Below the pieces are notes generated by a model. It was not told the DNA's origin, made no database searches, and saw nothing but the letters and a program-made list of their open reading frames with translations. Made by a program: the position numbers and the translations under genes. From contig VXBP01004056.1 in assembly GCA_013400115.1 (NCBI GenBank), forward strand, positions 1 to 64,000: a DNA stretch of 64,000 nt, written 5' to 3'. This document shows positions 34,443 to 46,250 of this stretch, piece after piece. The DNA is from Rhinopomastus cyanomelas. Lineage: Eukaryota; Chordata; Aves; Bucerotiformes; Rhinopomastidae. The first letter of the stretch is position 1; each line of letters opens with the position of its first letter.

Positions 34443-35074
34443 TGCCTGAGAAAAGTCCAACCTAAGCCATGGGAGACTAGTAGTTAGACATGAACACAGC
34501 AGAGAATAAGCTGGAGTAGCCTTTGCTTGGAGACGACCAGTTGTGAGCTTGGCTCTGCAACCCCATGCTAATGGAAGGATTGTGGGGACCAAGGGACTAT
34601 GGCTTAAAGCCAGAGACAAACACAGAGGCACCTGAGCTCCTCATACAGCTAGACAGGTTGACAAGATCAACAAGAGTGGGTATGAAGGACTTTTAAAGTC
34701 TCAGGATCTCAATTTGCTAAGAGGTCAAGCAGTGCACTTCAGCTTCAGGCAGGATGGGCAGTTAATGGGACAGTGAGTCTTACACTCCATATCTACTGGC
34801 CTTGATGTTTGTTGAACACACACAGGTCTATTCACCAACCCCACCCCNNNNNNNNNNNNNNNNNNNNNNNNNNCCCCCCCGCAGCCTTTCAAGACACAGT
34901 GTACGTTTATCTCATCTTTGCAGACAAGGAGTCTGTGCCTGCTCCCACAAAACAAACTCCAGAGCTTCACTCACTTAGGCAGGGTTGATTTTTTTTCTTC
35001 TGCTGGTACTGCTGCGGGGCTTCTCAGAGAAAAGCAAAACAACACTCAGAAGCTCCTAAACTCAGGAAATCTTA
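34443..35074. other. unique sequence with an assembly gap
   Basis: No gene seen. It contains the 26-N gap at 34848-34873, flanked by C tracts. Confidence 0.5.
34848..34873. other. assembly gap (26 N) within a C tract
   Basis: CCACCCC precedes the gap and CCCCCCCGC follows it. The missing sequence is probably a C-rich low-complexity run that was hard to sequence; its true length is unknown. Confidence 0.85.
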
Positions 35075-35436
35075 AGGAGACTTGGGATGGACCTTCTCCC
35101 TCTCTACAACAACTTGAAGGGAGGTTGTAGTCAGGTGGGAGTTAGGCTCTTCTCTCAGGCAACCAGCATCAGGATGAGAGGTCAAGACCTGAAGCTGCCA
35201 GGGGAGGGTTAGGTTATATGTTAGGAAGCCCTTCCTCATGGAAAAGGTGATCAGACTCTGCAATGGACTGCCCAGAGCAGTGGTGGAGTCCGCATCCCTG
35301 GAGGTGTTGAAGGACAGACTGACTGTGTCCGGTAGTGCCCTGGTCTGGCTGATGTGGTGATGTTAGGTCTTGGTCTGGGCTGGATGAGCTCAGAGGGCTT
35401 TTACAGCCTAAATCATTCTGTGGTTCTGTGATTTTG
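35075..35436 (+). mobile_element. CR1 LINE 3' part (subfamily of 1.3, 26.8, 42.6, 50.6 kb)
   Basis: From 'aggagacttgggatggacct' through 'gaagggaggttgtagtcagg', 'ggcaaccagcatcaggatga' and 'tggtctggctgatgtggtga' to 'aatcattctgtggttctgtg'. Close to the copy at 50.6 kb. Confidence 0.92.
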
Positions 35437-37902
35437 TAAACCTGCCAGCTACTTCCCCTTTTTTTGTGTGTCTGGAGCAGCCAGCATGTCCTTCCACAGT
35501 GCTTTTGCCAGGACTGGCTGCTGGTGACAGAAACAGCCCTACTGCATCTTCATCACTGAGGCAATATCTCACACCAGCTGACCCAAACAGGCCACAGTAC
35601 ATGGCAATAATCGATGGAAGGCTCATGCCACTCTGCTAGCTGTCAGGACAAGAGTTATGGGAACTCCACACCAAAGAGACCATCCATGCTACTCTGCTCC
35701 TGCAGTGGAGGAGTAGTGGGCTTTTCTGCAGAGCTGCACAGGGGGCTTCTGCTGGCAGACAGGTTTACAAGGCAAGAGCACATCTGTGTGCACACAGTAC
35801 TGACCCACCAATGCTACCATGCTGCTGTAGCCCAAATCTGGGCTAACTAGGATTCCCATGGTCCAGAGGCACTTTTCCACCTGTCTACAAGAGCCCTTGC
35901 TGATGTGGGGAGCATCCCAGTGCCCGCTGTTGCTCAGAGCTCTTCCGTCCCTACAGCCATCCCAACACTGTTTCTGTGGGACACTGCAAGGTGACACAAA
36001 TGGGATGTGCAGACTTTATATTTAGGTTCTGACTTATCAGTGCAGCCCTTCAGTTGCACATTATCCCCTGGGAAAAGCCCTTCTCTCTGGCCAACGCTCA
36101 GACCTTCCTGGGTGGCTGTTTTCAGCATAACTGTACTCACTGCCTTTGTATCCTCAGACTGTGTCCCCAGGAGACTGGGAGGTGCATATCTGCAATCATT
36201 TACACTGGACAGACAGTCACTAGGCAGTTTTATGAGGCTATAACCGTCACCAGCCTGACCTCCGCAGCTAATGTACACTGCCCTGACCTCTCCCCATGCA
36301 GATCAGGCCCTGACGTAGACACTCAAAATTAATCTGCACTCACCCAGACCAAAACACGTATGAAATTACTGTTCCCTTCTATTAGCCATGCTCAGTGCGT
36401 GGAGCACAGAGTTCTCTGTGCAGTGGGGGTCCCAGGCCCTTTGAGCAGGCAGAAACCCATAGCATACAGAAAACATATAGCATACAGGAACGTACAGCCT
36501 ACCGTGGATTCTTTAAAGAATGGCCTGAAATAGATTTACTTCACAGACAGCCAACATTTCAAAAAGTGCTGGGCAAGGATGTGCAAGAAAAACTGACTTT
36601 GCCTTGTCCTTGTAAGTCTGGCTATTTGCTTGGTGCAGGATTCGCCTTCCATAACTCCAGCTCTCTGGAAACAAGAACAGTTGCCTGAGTTCCAAGATCT
36701 TGAAGGACATGGCTGATGGTGTTTCTGACAAGAGTTTGAAGAGCCGGGATAAAGAGTGGTTGGCACTATGATAACGGACCAAGTGGAGTCTTCATCGAGT
36801 TTCCCCTTCCCTGTTGCTCCCTACTCTCCATCTCTGCAACCTGGCCTGTGGGCACCACAACTACATTTGCTTGACAGCACACAGCTACTTCACAAAACTG
36901 CAGCATATCTGAGAGAACAATCCTGCCTGTCTGTGCAGAAAAGGTCTGTTAAATTTACACCTTACAGATTGTGTTCTGTTAAACTGTTCTTGCCTGCATT
37001 CATCCTGGACATAGGCCACTCATATTTGGTAGCCACACTGACTGCCCAGTTCCTACACAAGTGCTCCACAGCCTGAACTGAATGAAAGGTCTTAGAGCAG
37101 AGTAAGGTGATATGTCACTAGTACTGCCAGGAGGGTGAAAGGATGCACAGATGTTCCTCAACAGAGGAACGGAGCCCTGAGTGTGCTGCTTCAGTCTGCA
37201 GTGGCCTTTGACCTCCAGAAAAAGCACAGGAACATGAACAAAGCAGCAGACATATCCCCAGGGGACAGGACTGTAGGGAAACAAAAACACAGGCTTATGA
37301 ACCAGGGATCCATAGCATTACAGAGAGGATGCTCTGGGGAGACTGAAGAGGGAGTCAGGAGGCTAATTCCAAGGGAACCAGCAGTGGATTTAGCTGATGG
37401 AAGTTAACCATGATGCTGCTGGTGGGGTTTCAGCTCAACTCAGGAAGGCAGCATGTCAACTAGGGGATGGGAACAGGGTAAGAGACATTCACAGGTGTCA
37501 GGTGAGTAACAGAGGAAACCACAGACTTGTGGGGTAGCTCCAGTGATAAGAAGAGGTTTACAACCTTATTTCCTTGCTGGAGCTGCAAATGCACTAGGTC
37601 TACGTCAAATTATATGGGCCACTTAAACTGTTAGGAGGTGCTGGAATGTGCTAGAATGGAACAATCACTATTGCTGTTAAAGTAACTGCAGAAAACCACA
37701 GTCTTGTGAGTTACTATGGAAAGAGGTCAAAGCAGCAGCTGGAGTCTCGAGGTCTAGAAACATGCAGGTACCTAGACGGAGAAGGTGCCAAGGCCTAGAG
37801 ATAGCTGCTGCTCTGGTGTAGGGCTTGGGTGAGCTGACATTTGGGAAGGGTGAGCAGAAGGCTCCCCATGGTTAGGTGTGGCTGGAGAAGTTGGGAAACC
37901 AA
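35437..37902. other. unique sequence, no gene recognised
   Basis: About 2.5 kb. Longest open frame 114 codons (minus, 35934-36278). A small direct repeat ATAGCATACAG occurs twice near 36461 and 36478. No exon or RNA gene recognised. Confidence 0.45.
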
Positions 37903-38776
37903 TTACAGAATCACTGAACATCAGTGATTTGAAGGCATCTCGAAAGATCATCTAGTCAATCCCCCTGACACAGCTGGATCACCTAGACCAAGTTGCACAG
38001 GAACACATCCAGGCAGGTTTTAAACATCTCCAGAGAAGGAGACTCCACAACCCCCTTGAGCAGACCCTTCCAGTGCTCTGTCACTCTCACTGTGAAGAAG
38101 TTATAGGGAACCTCCTATGCTACAGCTTACACCCACTTCCCCTTGTCCTATCACTGGATGACATTGAGAAGAGCCTGGCTCCATCCTCCTGACACACACC
38201 CTTCACGTATTTATAGACATTAATGAGGTCACCCCTCAGTCTCCTTTTCTCCAAACTAAAGAGATCCAGCTCCCTCAGCCTCTCCTCGTAAGGGAGGTGT
38301 TCCACTCTCTTCATTATCTTGGTGGCTCCGCGCTGGACTCTCTACAGCAGCTCTGTATCCTTGAACTGATGGGCCCAGAACTGGACACAATACTCCAGAT
38401 GTGGTCTTACCAGGGCAGAGTAGAGGGGGAGAAGAACCTCTCTTGATCTGCTAACCACCCCACTTCTGATCTACCCCAGGATGCTGTTGGCCTTCTTGGC
38501 CACAAGGGCACATTGCTTACTCATGATCAGCCTGCTGTCCACCAGAAGCCCCAGGTCCCTTTCTTCTACACTGCTGTCCAACAGGTCAGTCCCCAACCTG
38601 TACTGGTACCTGGAGTTGTTCTTGCCCAGATGCAAGACTCTACACTTGCCCTTGTTATAGGTCATTACATTTCTCCCTGCCCAGCTCTGAAGCCTGTCCA
38701 GGTCCCGCTCAACAGCAACACAGCCTGCTGGGATGTCAGCCACTCCTCCCAGCTTTGTGTCATCGGCAAACTTGCA
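37903..38776 (-). mobile_element. CR1 LINE 3' part reaching the RT core, young subfamily
   Basis: In reverse from the tail (ttacagaatcactgaacatc) through the 3' UTR and ORF2 C-terminus to the RT motif C region near 38770. The minus strand encodes KFADDTKLGGVADIPAGC from about 38770, so the catalytic FADD is intact just inside the truncation point. A deletion near 38100 removes about 30 bp present in other copies. Confidence 0.92.
38470..38776 (-). pseudogene. CR1 ORF2 fragment from RT motif C onward
   Basis: An open minus-strand frame of about 100 codons. It starts at FADDTKL (RT motif C) and continues through YNKGKCRVLHLGKNNSRYQY and a DLGLLVDSRL segment to the NSILG stretch. It lacks motifs A and B and the endonuclease, so it cannot encode an active enzyme. 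Confidence 0.8.
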
Positions 38777-38948
38777 CCAACCAACTTGGATCTGCCTTTT
38801 TCTCACCTTTCCTTAGCCTGAGCTGCTAAATTATGGTTTATGGCTTGATGGACCTTTGGACTGACCTGGTAAGACCACTTGGCCAGCACTTCAGCTGACT
38901 CACTACTTGTGATTTAACTTGTGAGAATGAAAGCAGCCAACAGAGAGA

Positions 38949-39398
38949 TCATAGAATTATAGAATCAAGTTGGAAAATACTTTCAAGATAATCAAGTCTA
39001 ACTGTCTGCCCTACAACTCCAACCACTAACCCATCTCATGAAACACCCTGGCTGCCCCTTTGTTGAATACCTCCAGGGACGGTGCCTGGAGAGCACCTGC
39101 TGGGAGGAAGTTTTTCCTAAGATCCAATCTGAACCTCCCGTGGCACAACCTGACCCCATTTACTCTGGTCTTATTGTTAATCCCTAGGGAGAAGAGGCCA
39201 ACCCCTGCCTCACTCCAACCTCCCTTAAGGTAGTTGTAGAAAGCATTGAGGTCTCCCATCAGTGTCCTCTTCTCCAGGCTGAACTGCTCCCTCAGTCTCT
39301 CCCCATCAGCTCTCTTCTTCAGACCCCTAATCAGCCCAGCTTCATTTCTCTTGCCCCTCTCCATGTCCTTCCTGTACTGTGGTGCCCAACACTGCACC
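38949..39398 (-). mobile_element. CR1 LINE 3' part, different subfamily
   Basis: In reverse: 'tcatagaattatagaatcaa', 'gttggaaaatactttcaaga', 'acctccagggacggtgcctg', 'cactccaacctcccttaagg', 'ctgtactgtggtgcccaac'. A minus-strand frame (39026-39397, 123 codons) holds the ORF2 C-terminus. The 3' UTR is unlike the other copies in the window. Confidence 0.88.
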
Positions 39399-40270
39399 TA
39401 GTTGAGTTGAGCCACCCAGCCACAAGACTTGGGGAAGGGTAACACTGACACAGCTTCCAGCAGCTCAACAGCAAAGCTAAACACAGAGCCTAAAGTATTC
39501 TATAGGTGATCTCTGCTTAGACTGCCAGGCTGTCCGTGGAGGAAAGACTAATTCTTTGATACAGACAGCAAATCACTGAAAACAGTAGAGATCAAGACCC
39601 CGGCATCACGATGTGTCAAACATGCTGGACACAGTGCAGGTAGATGCGGGTGAGTTTGGTCATAACTGGCAGCTCCATGTCCAGATGTACTGTTAGGAGG
39701 CTTTAGGGAGAGAAGCAGCTCAGAGCTGTGCAACAGATATCCCATGAGGTGCAGCACTAGAGAGGTCACAGCTAAAAGCCACAGGGAGCTTCTGAGTGAT
39801 GTAGCCCTGAACATCAGATCACCGCTTCTCTGGTTGCTAATGCATCTGGGTGTCTCTGGGTAAACAGTTGCCCTGTCTCTCTTAAACATGCTCTATTAAC
39901 TGCCAGCACATTTTATCACTCCTCTGGCAATATCCAGCAACACCTCTATAATTTATTGTCATTAGTTTTATTCGCAATCATCACAGAGGTCACAGCATGG
40001 GAGGAGAAGAGCACTTCACCCACTTCCCCACTAACTATGCTGGAATAACAGCTTCTCAAACAGCTGATGGCAAATAAATATGAATAGATAATGAATAACA
40101 AGGACTAAGGGAACTGACCTTTCTTGAGCAAGAGGCTCTTTCAGCATCATGACACTTGGAAGTTGGGTGAAACAGGCACTGACTTCCAAGTCTGTGATTC
40201 TGACCCCTCTGATGTAGACATCTCCCTCTGAGCTGCTCTACCCAGACTCTCTTTACAGGCAAGGGAGGAA
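39399..40270. other. unique sequence, no gene recognised
   Basis: Longest open frame 113 codons (minus, 39548-39889). AT-rich at 39940-40080. No element recognised. Confidence 0.45.
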
Positions 40271-40556
40271 ATCGTAGAATCATAAAATCACTATGGATTG
40301 GAAGGGACCTCGAAAGATCATCCAGTCCAGTCCCCCCGACACAGCAGGATCACCTAGACCAAGTCACACAGGAACACATACAGGCGGGTCTTAAATGTCT
40401 CCAGTGAAGGAGACTCCACAACCACCCTGGGCAGCCTGTTCCAGTGCTCTGTCACCCTCACTGTGAAGAAGTTCCTTCTCAGGTTGATGTGGAACCTTCC
40501 ATGTTCCAGCTTACAACCATTGCCCCTTGACCTATCACTACATGACACTGAGAATA
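40271..40556 (-). mobile_element. CR1 LINE 3' end, young subfamily
   Basis: In reverse from 'atcgtagaatcataaaatca' through 'ggattggaagggacctcgaa', 'ggtcttaaatgtctccagtg' and 'aagttccttctcaggttgat' to 'cactacatgacactgagaat'. Confidence 0.92.
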
Positions 40557-41587
40557 GCAGCTCTTATTTCAGGTGTGTGTGTTGACTTCTACCGTGGAAA
40601 TATCTGTTTCATTCTGGTGACTCTGAGGGGAGCCCAGAGAGACTATCTGATGTGGAGATATCTGCCTGCGGCCAGATGTTTCCTACACAAACAGCATGGA
40701 CTTCGTGGCTCATAAGCTCAGGTGAATGGAAATGGCCTTTGCACACTTTCCTGGCTTGTTTGCTGCTCCAGATGATACTGTATAATCTTCATAGGGGTCC
40801 TGCAGAACTCACAGGGACTGTGGAGCTCACTGTGGACATCTTTACAGATCATGAACTGAGTCTTTTTGTGAGGAAAACACAGCACAAAAGGAGGAGATGT
40901 GTGTCAAGGGGCACTCTAGGATGTAGTCAGGATGCAGCTAGATTCACACCCAGACCTAACAGCTTCCCAGTGTGTGCAGAACCCACTGAAGAAAGAATTC
41001 CCAAGTGGGTCCTGGTCAGAATGAAAATAATAAACAAAAAACATGAATTTCCATGCTGTGCCAAGCCAGAGAATGGCTTCTTTTTCCTGTGTCTAGGAAA
41101 TGGAGAGTCCAAGTGTTCCCTGCATGGAATAAAACTGTAGGGTATTCTGTTCTACACAACTAATTAACTTACCAATGCACTTGAAAATATCTGCAGGAAG
41201 CTCATTAATGGGGAAAAAAAATCTCAACAGTGGTGTAGCTCACACAACTAAACCCCAAGGTGAGGAGCGATGGGTGCTTCAGCAAGTCAGACAAAATGTC
41301 ACAACGGGAAACTTACAGCAGCAACAAGCAATTTCATCCCAAAAAAGGACCCATGCACAGAAAGACTTCTGGGTCATCAAGGCTGCTCCAGTCTTCTTTG
41401 AAAGAATGATTATTCCAATTTTGATTCTCCAGTCCTCAAGACTGATTCTTGCTGCAATATCCAGATTTTGGCTGCATTTACAGTGCTCCCCAATCACCTT
41501 TTATTAGCAGTTTAAAATGTATTTATTAAATATTACAATATTGATTTAATTAGTATTTTTATTGACGTTTTTGATAAAAATATTAAG
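40557..41587. other. unique sequence, no gene recognised
   Basis: A 162-codon plus-strand frame (40652-41140) has no domain or compositional support. From 41510 the sequence is very AT-rich. Nothing assigned. Confidence 0.45.
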
Positions 41588-41985
41588 TAGGATTGGCCTT
41601 AAGCTCAGCCCTTTAGGAGCCTTGGTAACCTTCCAGCCTGACTCATCCCTTTAACACAAGCCCTTCACTGTCTTTACACAGTTGCTCCTTTCCTTTATAA
41701 TTCTCTAATCCTTGGTTTTCTCTAGCATCACTAATCAGTTCCCCATGTGACACCATATCGAATCCTTCTTAAATTCCACAGAGATGATATCAGGCATGTT
41801 TCCTTTGTCTAAAAACTCCATTACCTTATCAGGTAGAGATATCGGATTAGCTGCTACAATCTCCTTTGGATAAAGCCACGCTTCATTCTAGCCCATTTCC
41901 TTCTCATATCCATGCCTTTAATTACTTCTGCCTTCAAAATATCTTCTGAAGCTTGCACCAAGCTGAGTTTCTTTCAGATTTTTCA
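41588..41985 (-). mobile_element. ancient CR1/L3-type LINE, reverse-transcriptase fossil
   Basis: Highly eroded LINE RT region in reverse. On the minus strand a run reading DIISVEFKK is followed, after a one-base frame shift, by FDMVSHG, which fits RT motif A (D-F-K-K-A-F-D-x-V-S-H). Downstream, the plus-strand words 'ggccttaagctcagcccttt' and 'ccatgtgacaccatatcgaa' match the layout of old amniote CR1/L3 elements between motifs A and B. It is far more diverged than any other copy here and predates the avian CR1 bursts. Confidence 0.65.
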
Positions 41986-42611
41986 GGCTCCAAATCATGT
42001 TTGCCCTTCCACACCAGGAGCCCATGACCAGTTGGCAGATGGCAGCTGTTTTGTCCCCGGTGGGGGGTTGTGGTGCTTGGGGACAGGAGGATACAGCAAA
42101 TTCCCCTGAGATTTACAGGAGAGGCACAGCAGAGCAGAGTTTGCAGCAGGCTGGGTAGCAGTGACTGCTGCAAACAGGCTCACACACACCTCAGATGTGG
42201 CACCTATATACGAGCCCTAAGCCTAGATGGACTAGGTGAAGTTTGGCACTTCTTTCAGGCTACTGGATTGAACAGGTCCAATTGAATGGACCTGTATATC
42301 TGAGATGCTGGTCAAATGAAACCCAAATTAGTTGCTTTGACAGCTGTTTGTCTGATTTGGCTGTCTTCCTTTAATGAAAGAGTTTATGGAGACCCACCTT
42401 GGTGCTGTGGATGGGTAGTGGACCCAGCGATAAACTGCCATCCTTCAAGCCTGTAGCAATTGGTCTGATGTGAGAGATCCACAATTCCTGCATTTCACAG
42501 CACTGCTGCTGGTTTCAGAGCCTGTAGAGAGCTGGTGCCTCCTGGCCTTCCTCTGTAGCATTAACTGGAGTACTAGCGGTGCTTGGTATGCTTGCTCCCT
42601 GCCCTTGTGTT
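41986..42611. other. unique sequence, nothing recognised
   Basis: No open frame above about 79 codons and no repeat seen. Confidence 0.5.
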
Positions 42612-43042
42612 ACAGAATCACAGAACCACAGAATGATTGAGGCTGTAAAAGCCCTCTGAGCTCATCCAGCCCAGACCAAGACCTAACATCACCACATCAG
42701 CCAGACCAGGGCACTACTGGACACAGTCAGTCTGTCCTTCAACACCCCCCAGAGATAGGGACTCCACCACTGCCCTGAGCAGTCCATTCCAGAGTCTGAT
42801 CACCCTTTTCATGAGGAAGGGCTTCCTAACATATAACCTAACCCTCCTCTGGCAGCTTCAGGTCTTGACCTCTCATCCTGGTGCTGGTTGCCTGGGAGAA
42901 GAGCCTTACCCACACCTGACTGCAACCTCCCTTCAAGGAGTTGTAGAAAGGGAAAGGTCCCCGAGGTTTCCTCTTCTCCAGACTAAACACCCCCAGCTCC
43001 CTCAGCCTCCCCTCATGAGACTTTCCTTCTAGTCCCTTCCCC
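42612..43042 (-). mobile_element. CR1 LINE 3' part (subfamily of 35.1 and 50.6 kb)
   Basis: In reverse: 'acagaatcacagaaccacag', 'gaggctgtaaaagccctctg', 'cactactggacacagtcagt', 'ggcttcctaacatataacct', 'ctgactgcaacctcccttca', 'cagactaaacacccccagct'. It forms an inverted pair with the copies at 35.1 and 50.6 kb. Confidence 0.92.
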
Positions 43043-44097
43043 AGACCAGTGGAAGGAACAGTGGCCTGATATCCTGGTCAACATCCACATCATTAAAAAC
43101 AGAAGCCAAATCCTCCTTTCATTTTGGACTCTCTCTGAGTGTGGCTGTAAAAGAATCACTCAGCCCCCATTAAGCAGCCCCTTCATTTGGCAGGAGCCTC
43201 ACTTGCTCTTTTCTCATGCCCATTTCATTTACATAACCAAAGAGAGGTTTTTCTCTGGTTTAACAGGTAACTGACTGTGACACTTGACAGCTCCTCCTTC
43301 ATCACCATGGTTCCCGACCTCTCCAGTGTGCTATCTTGCTGATCAATCTCTTTTAGTTTGATTTCCCGAGGGAAAAAAACCCAAGGCTTTCATTCCCCCC
43401 TCCACTTCCTCTCCTGTAATACCTTTCAAACTCAACCGCCACCTGAAAGGATGGCAGAAGCACCCCCAATAATTAAGATTCTGAGTGTTTTTTCCCAAAT
43501 TGGCAGCTGAGTAGATGAGAGGGATTCAAATGAGTGTCTTCACCGAGGAAAAAGGAAGCATCTCACAGCCATTATTCATTCCAGTTGGCAGGTGCCTTCT
43601 TGTCAGTCGGCTAATGCCTCCAGCCAGCCCACCCCTCCTGCAGAGGAGCACGTGTCCCCTCAGGCTGCCCAGGGATTCCCGAGAAGTAGGGTTGCTGTGA
43701 GAGGACGGGACAGTTCCTTTCAGGTTTTGAGGCTGGGGGTTCTGTTATTCTTTCAGTTGTTTTGTGGGGTTTTTGGGGTGCGAGAAACAGAACACACATC
43801 CACAAGGAACCCCAGCTTCCTGGCTGCACTGCTTACAGAACAAGCGGCTCTCCTGCCTTCCTTCCATACTCTGCTTACTCTTCATAGATGTTTTTTAACT
43901 TCGGTTAATTGTGGAACCCATCTCCCTGAAAACTTTGCCTGGATTCTAAATAGTTTTAGACATGGACTTTGATATGTTGCTTCTGAACAAGTCCTGGAGC
44001 TCTTCAGGTCTTGCTAAAAGCTTCCCGGAGTTTGTAAGAGCTTTCCTCTTTGAACCAAAGAACTTTAACCACAGATCCACCTTCTGTCCTATTATTT
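43043..44097. other. unique sequence; 43070-43330 might be a further ancient LINE remnant
   Basis: Phrases near 43090 and 43230 faintly resemble the region upstream of RT in old CR1/L3 elements (minus strand), but too weakly to call. A 126-codon frame (plus, 43592-43972) has no domain. Confidence 0.3.
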
Positions 44098-44224
44098 AAT
44101 GGCCTCAAGTACACCAGTATATTAAAAGTGTCAAGTTGTGCCAGGGAAGGGTTAGATTGGACATCAGGAAAAAATTATTTTCTGGAGTCCTCTTGCAACC
44201 TTCATGATTCTGAGATTCTATGAT
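44098..44224 (+). mobile_element. CR1 LINE 3' fragment with internal deletion
   Basis: 'aatggcctcaagt', a 25-bp interruption, then 'caagttgtgccagggaaggg', 'ttagattggacatcagg', a jump over most of the 3' UTR, and 'gattctgagattctatgatt'. It is a heavily deleted copy. Confidence 0.7.
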
Positions 44225-44440
44225 TTAATTTAATTTGAAATCTCTTGTGATAATTTTGTTAAACCTGAGGTTTTTAACACATCACAACCCTTCAGTGTGA
44301 GAATTGCTCTTTTATGATGCAGTGACTATTTGGTACAGAAACTTAGGAATTATGATGTCCATGACATTCAAGACTTACCAGTAGGAGCTGTTCTTGCACT
44401 GTAAACTGTAATTTAGGGAGTTAAGATCTTCCTAATGATG

Positions 44441-44592
44441 TTCCCTCCCTGGAAGTGCTAGGACAGGTTGGATGGGGCTCTGGGCAACCTGGTCTAGTGG
44501 GAAGTGTCTGTGCCCTTGGCAGGGGATTGGAACTGGATGATCTCTGAGCTCCCTTCCAATACAAACCATTCTATGATTCTGTGACTCTGTGA
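44441..44592 (+). mobile_element. CR1 LINE 3' end
   Basis: From 'ttccctccctggaagtgcta' through 'gggcaacctggtctagtggg' and 'ggaactggatgatctctgag' to tail units ATTCTATG and GATTCTGT. It is the subfamily with a 'ggcaggggattggaactgga' 3' UTR. Confidence 0.88.
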
Positions 44593-45329
44593 CAGAATTC
44601 CTTCACTAACACTTCATAAATATTTAGCCATTTCCAGACCCAACCCTGCAAGACTTTAACTGATTATGAAGACTTCTCCAGTAGAACTTACTTTAGCACT
44701 TTGTCCCAGATCAGTGATGGCTGTGATAGACAGTCACCTTGCTTTTCTCATCAGTCAGTCCACCACAGTACCACCTACCTTGTACAGTTCTCAAAGCCTG
44801 CAAACCTAATAACCAGTCTCAGTTACTGAACCTCCATATTTGTTAACTCTGTCAGCTCCAATCTTCACAACAGCTATATTCTCTTTGTTTTTGCTGCTGC
44901 TGTTCACATGGTAGTGCTCTACTCCTTTCACTCTGATCCATTGAGAGGTTCTGACAGGTTTTGACTACTATTCAGACTCCTGGTGGCTTCTATTTGTCCT
45001 CTCCTTTCTTCACTGCACATCTTTCCTCACCAAGGTTCTTCCTACCTTTGACTGCCAGACTTTTCTTCTCCTGTGCACTCTCGCTAGCTGTGGAGAACAC
45101 AAGACCCCCTCTCAGCCTTTTTTTTCCTCACTCACACCAGATTTCTCCTCAAGTCAAGCCCATCCCCAGAGTAGTATTTTCTACTGAGTTCCTTCCAGAC
45201 AATGAAAATCCCAAAGCCTTTGGCTTAGCAGCACCTTTTAATCCTCATGATTTTGTCCCTTTTTTTACCCTGTGTTTCAGGACATCCTACAAATCCCACA
45301 GATTTATCTTGTTTTTTCTGTCCCCTTTT
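44593..45329. other. unique sequence, no gene recognised
   Basis: A 192-codon plus-strand frame (44961-45539) is rich in F, S, P and L from pyrimidine-rich DNA and runs into the next CR1. No domain; treated as chance. Confidence 0.4.
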
Positions 45330-45421
45330 AGAATCATAGAATCATTAGGGATTGGAAGGGACCTCAAAAGATCATCTAGTCCAATGCCTCTGACACAGCA
45401 GGATCACCTAGACCAAGTAAT
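45330..45421 (-). mobile_element. short CR1 LINE 3' terminus, young subfamily
   Basis: About 90 bp in reverse: 'agaatcatagaatcattagg', 'gattggaagggacctcaaaa', 'gatcatctagtccaatgcct', 'ggatcacctagaccaagtaa'. Strongly 5' truncated. Confidence 0.9.
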
Positions 45422-46250
45422 ACAGTCAGTCTGGGTTAGAAGGGACCATAGGAGGTTAGAAGGTGCTCCTCCCTACTTCAAAGCACCTCATCTACATTGT
45501 CATTTACATATGAATTTCTGCAGCAAATCTGTTCCTTAGATCTGTTTCTTTACCAGCACCTGGCCTCTTCCTCTGCTATGTGGCCTCTAAATTCTTTCAA
45601 TCACCTTTTTTCTGCAAATGGTGGCTTTCTTGGACAGTCATTTCTACCCTGTCTGTCATTTCCATTTTAAATCTATCATCCTGTCTTTTTGTTTTCAGTC
45701 CTTGTCTTTCATCAGCTCGGGATGTATTTGACCTCGGAGATCTGCCCTTCACGAGTAATTCATGTCCACTCCTTCCTCTATCATCTGGCCCTCTGCTGAA
45801 CACTGATGTTGTTTTAACTCATCACCACTGCTCCTTTTGCCTTAGTCCATATAACACAGACTTTCCAAAGTTCTCTGACTGTTTGATTTCCCAAAAGTTT
45901 TTCTAGTCACCTAGTGTGACTCAGTGCTCAGTTCTCCACAGAACCACACCAGTACCAGTACCATGCTGCATATTCACACTCTGATTAAAGAGTGGCCTTT
46001 CTCATTGGGGCAGCTTCAGCACAAACACCTGGGGGTTGGGTCACTGTACAACCTCTGTCAGTGTGTTCAGTACAGACCAAGGGCTATGAATGGCAGGTAA
46101 CACATAGCAAGGGTGTGACAGCTACCCAAAACGATCCTAACCTTGGTATTACCACATAATCCAAGCTGTAGAAAAAGCTGAAAATACAGCTTCTGGTAAA
46201 AGGTGCTGCCCAATCCTCTAGGAATTCTGAATACTTCATCTAATGGGATT
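45422..46250. other. unique sequence, nothing recognised
   Basis: Pyrimidine-rich. Longest frame 108 codons (plus, 45580-45906), no domain. Confidence 0.45.

Noticed and set aside
40652..41140. 162-codon plus-strand open frame
   Set aside because: No recognisable family, no conserved motif, no nearby exon signals that fit together.
44961..45539. 192-codon plus-strand open frame
   Set aside because: Composition simply reflects pyrimidine-rich DNA, and the end lies in a CR1 tail; no domain recognised.
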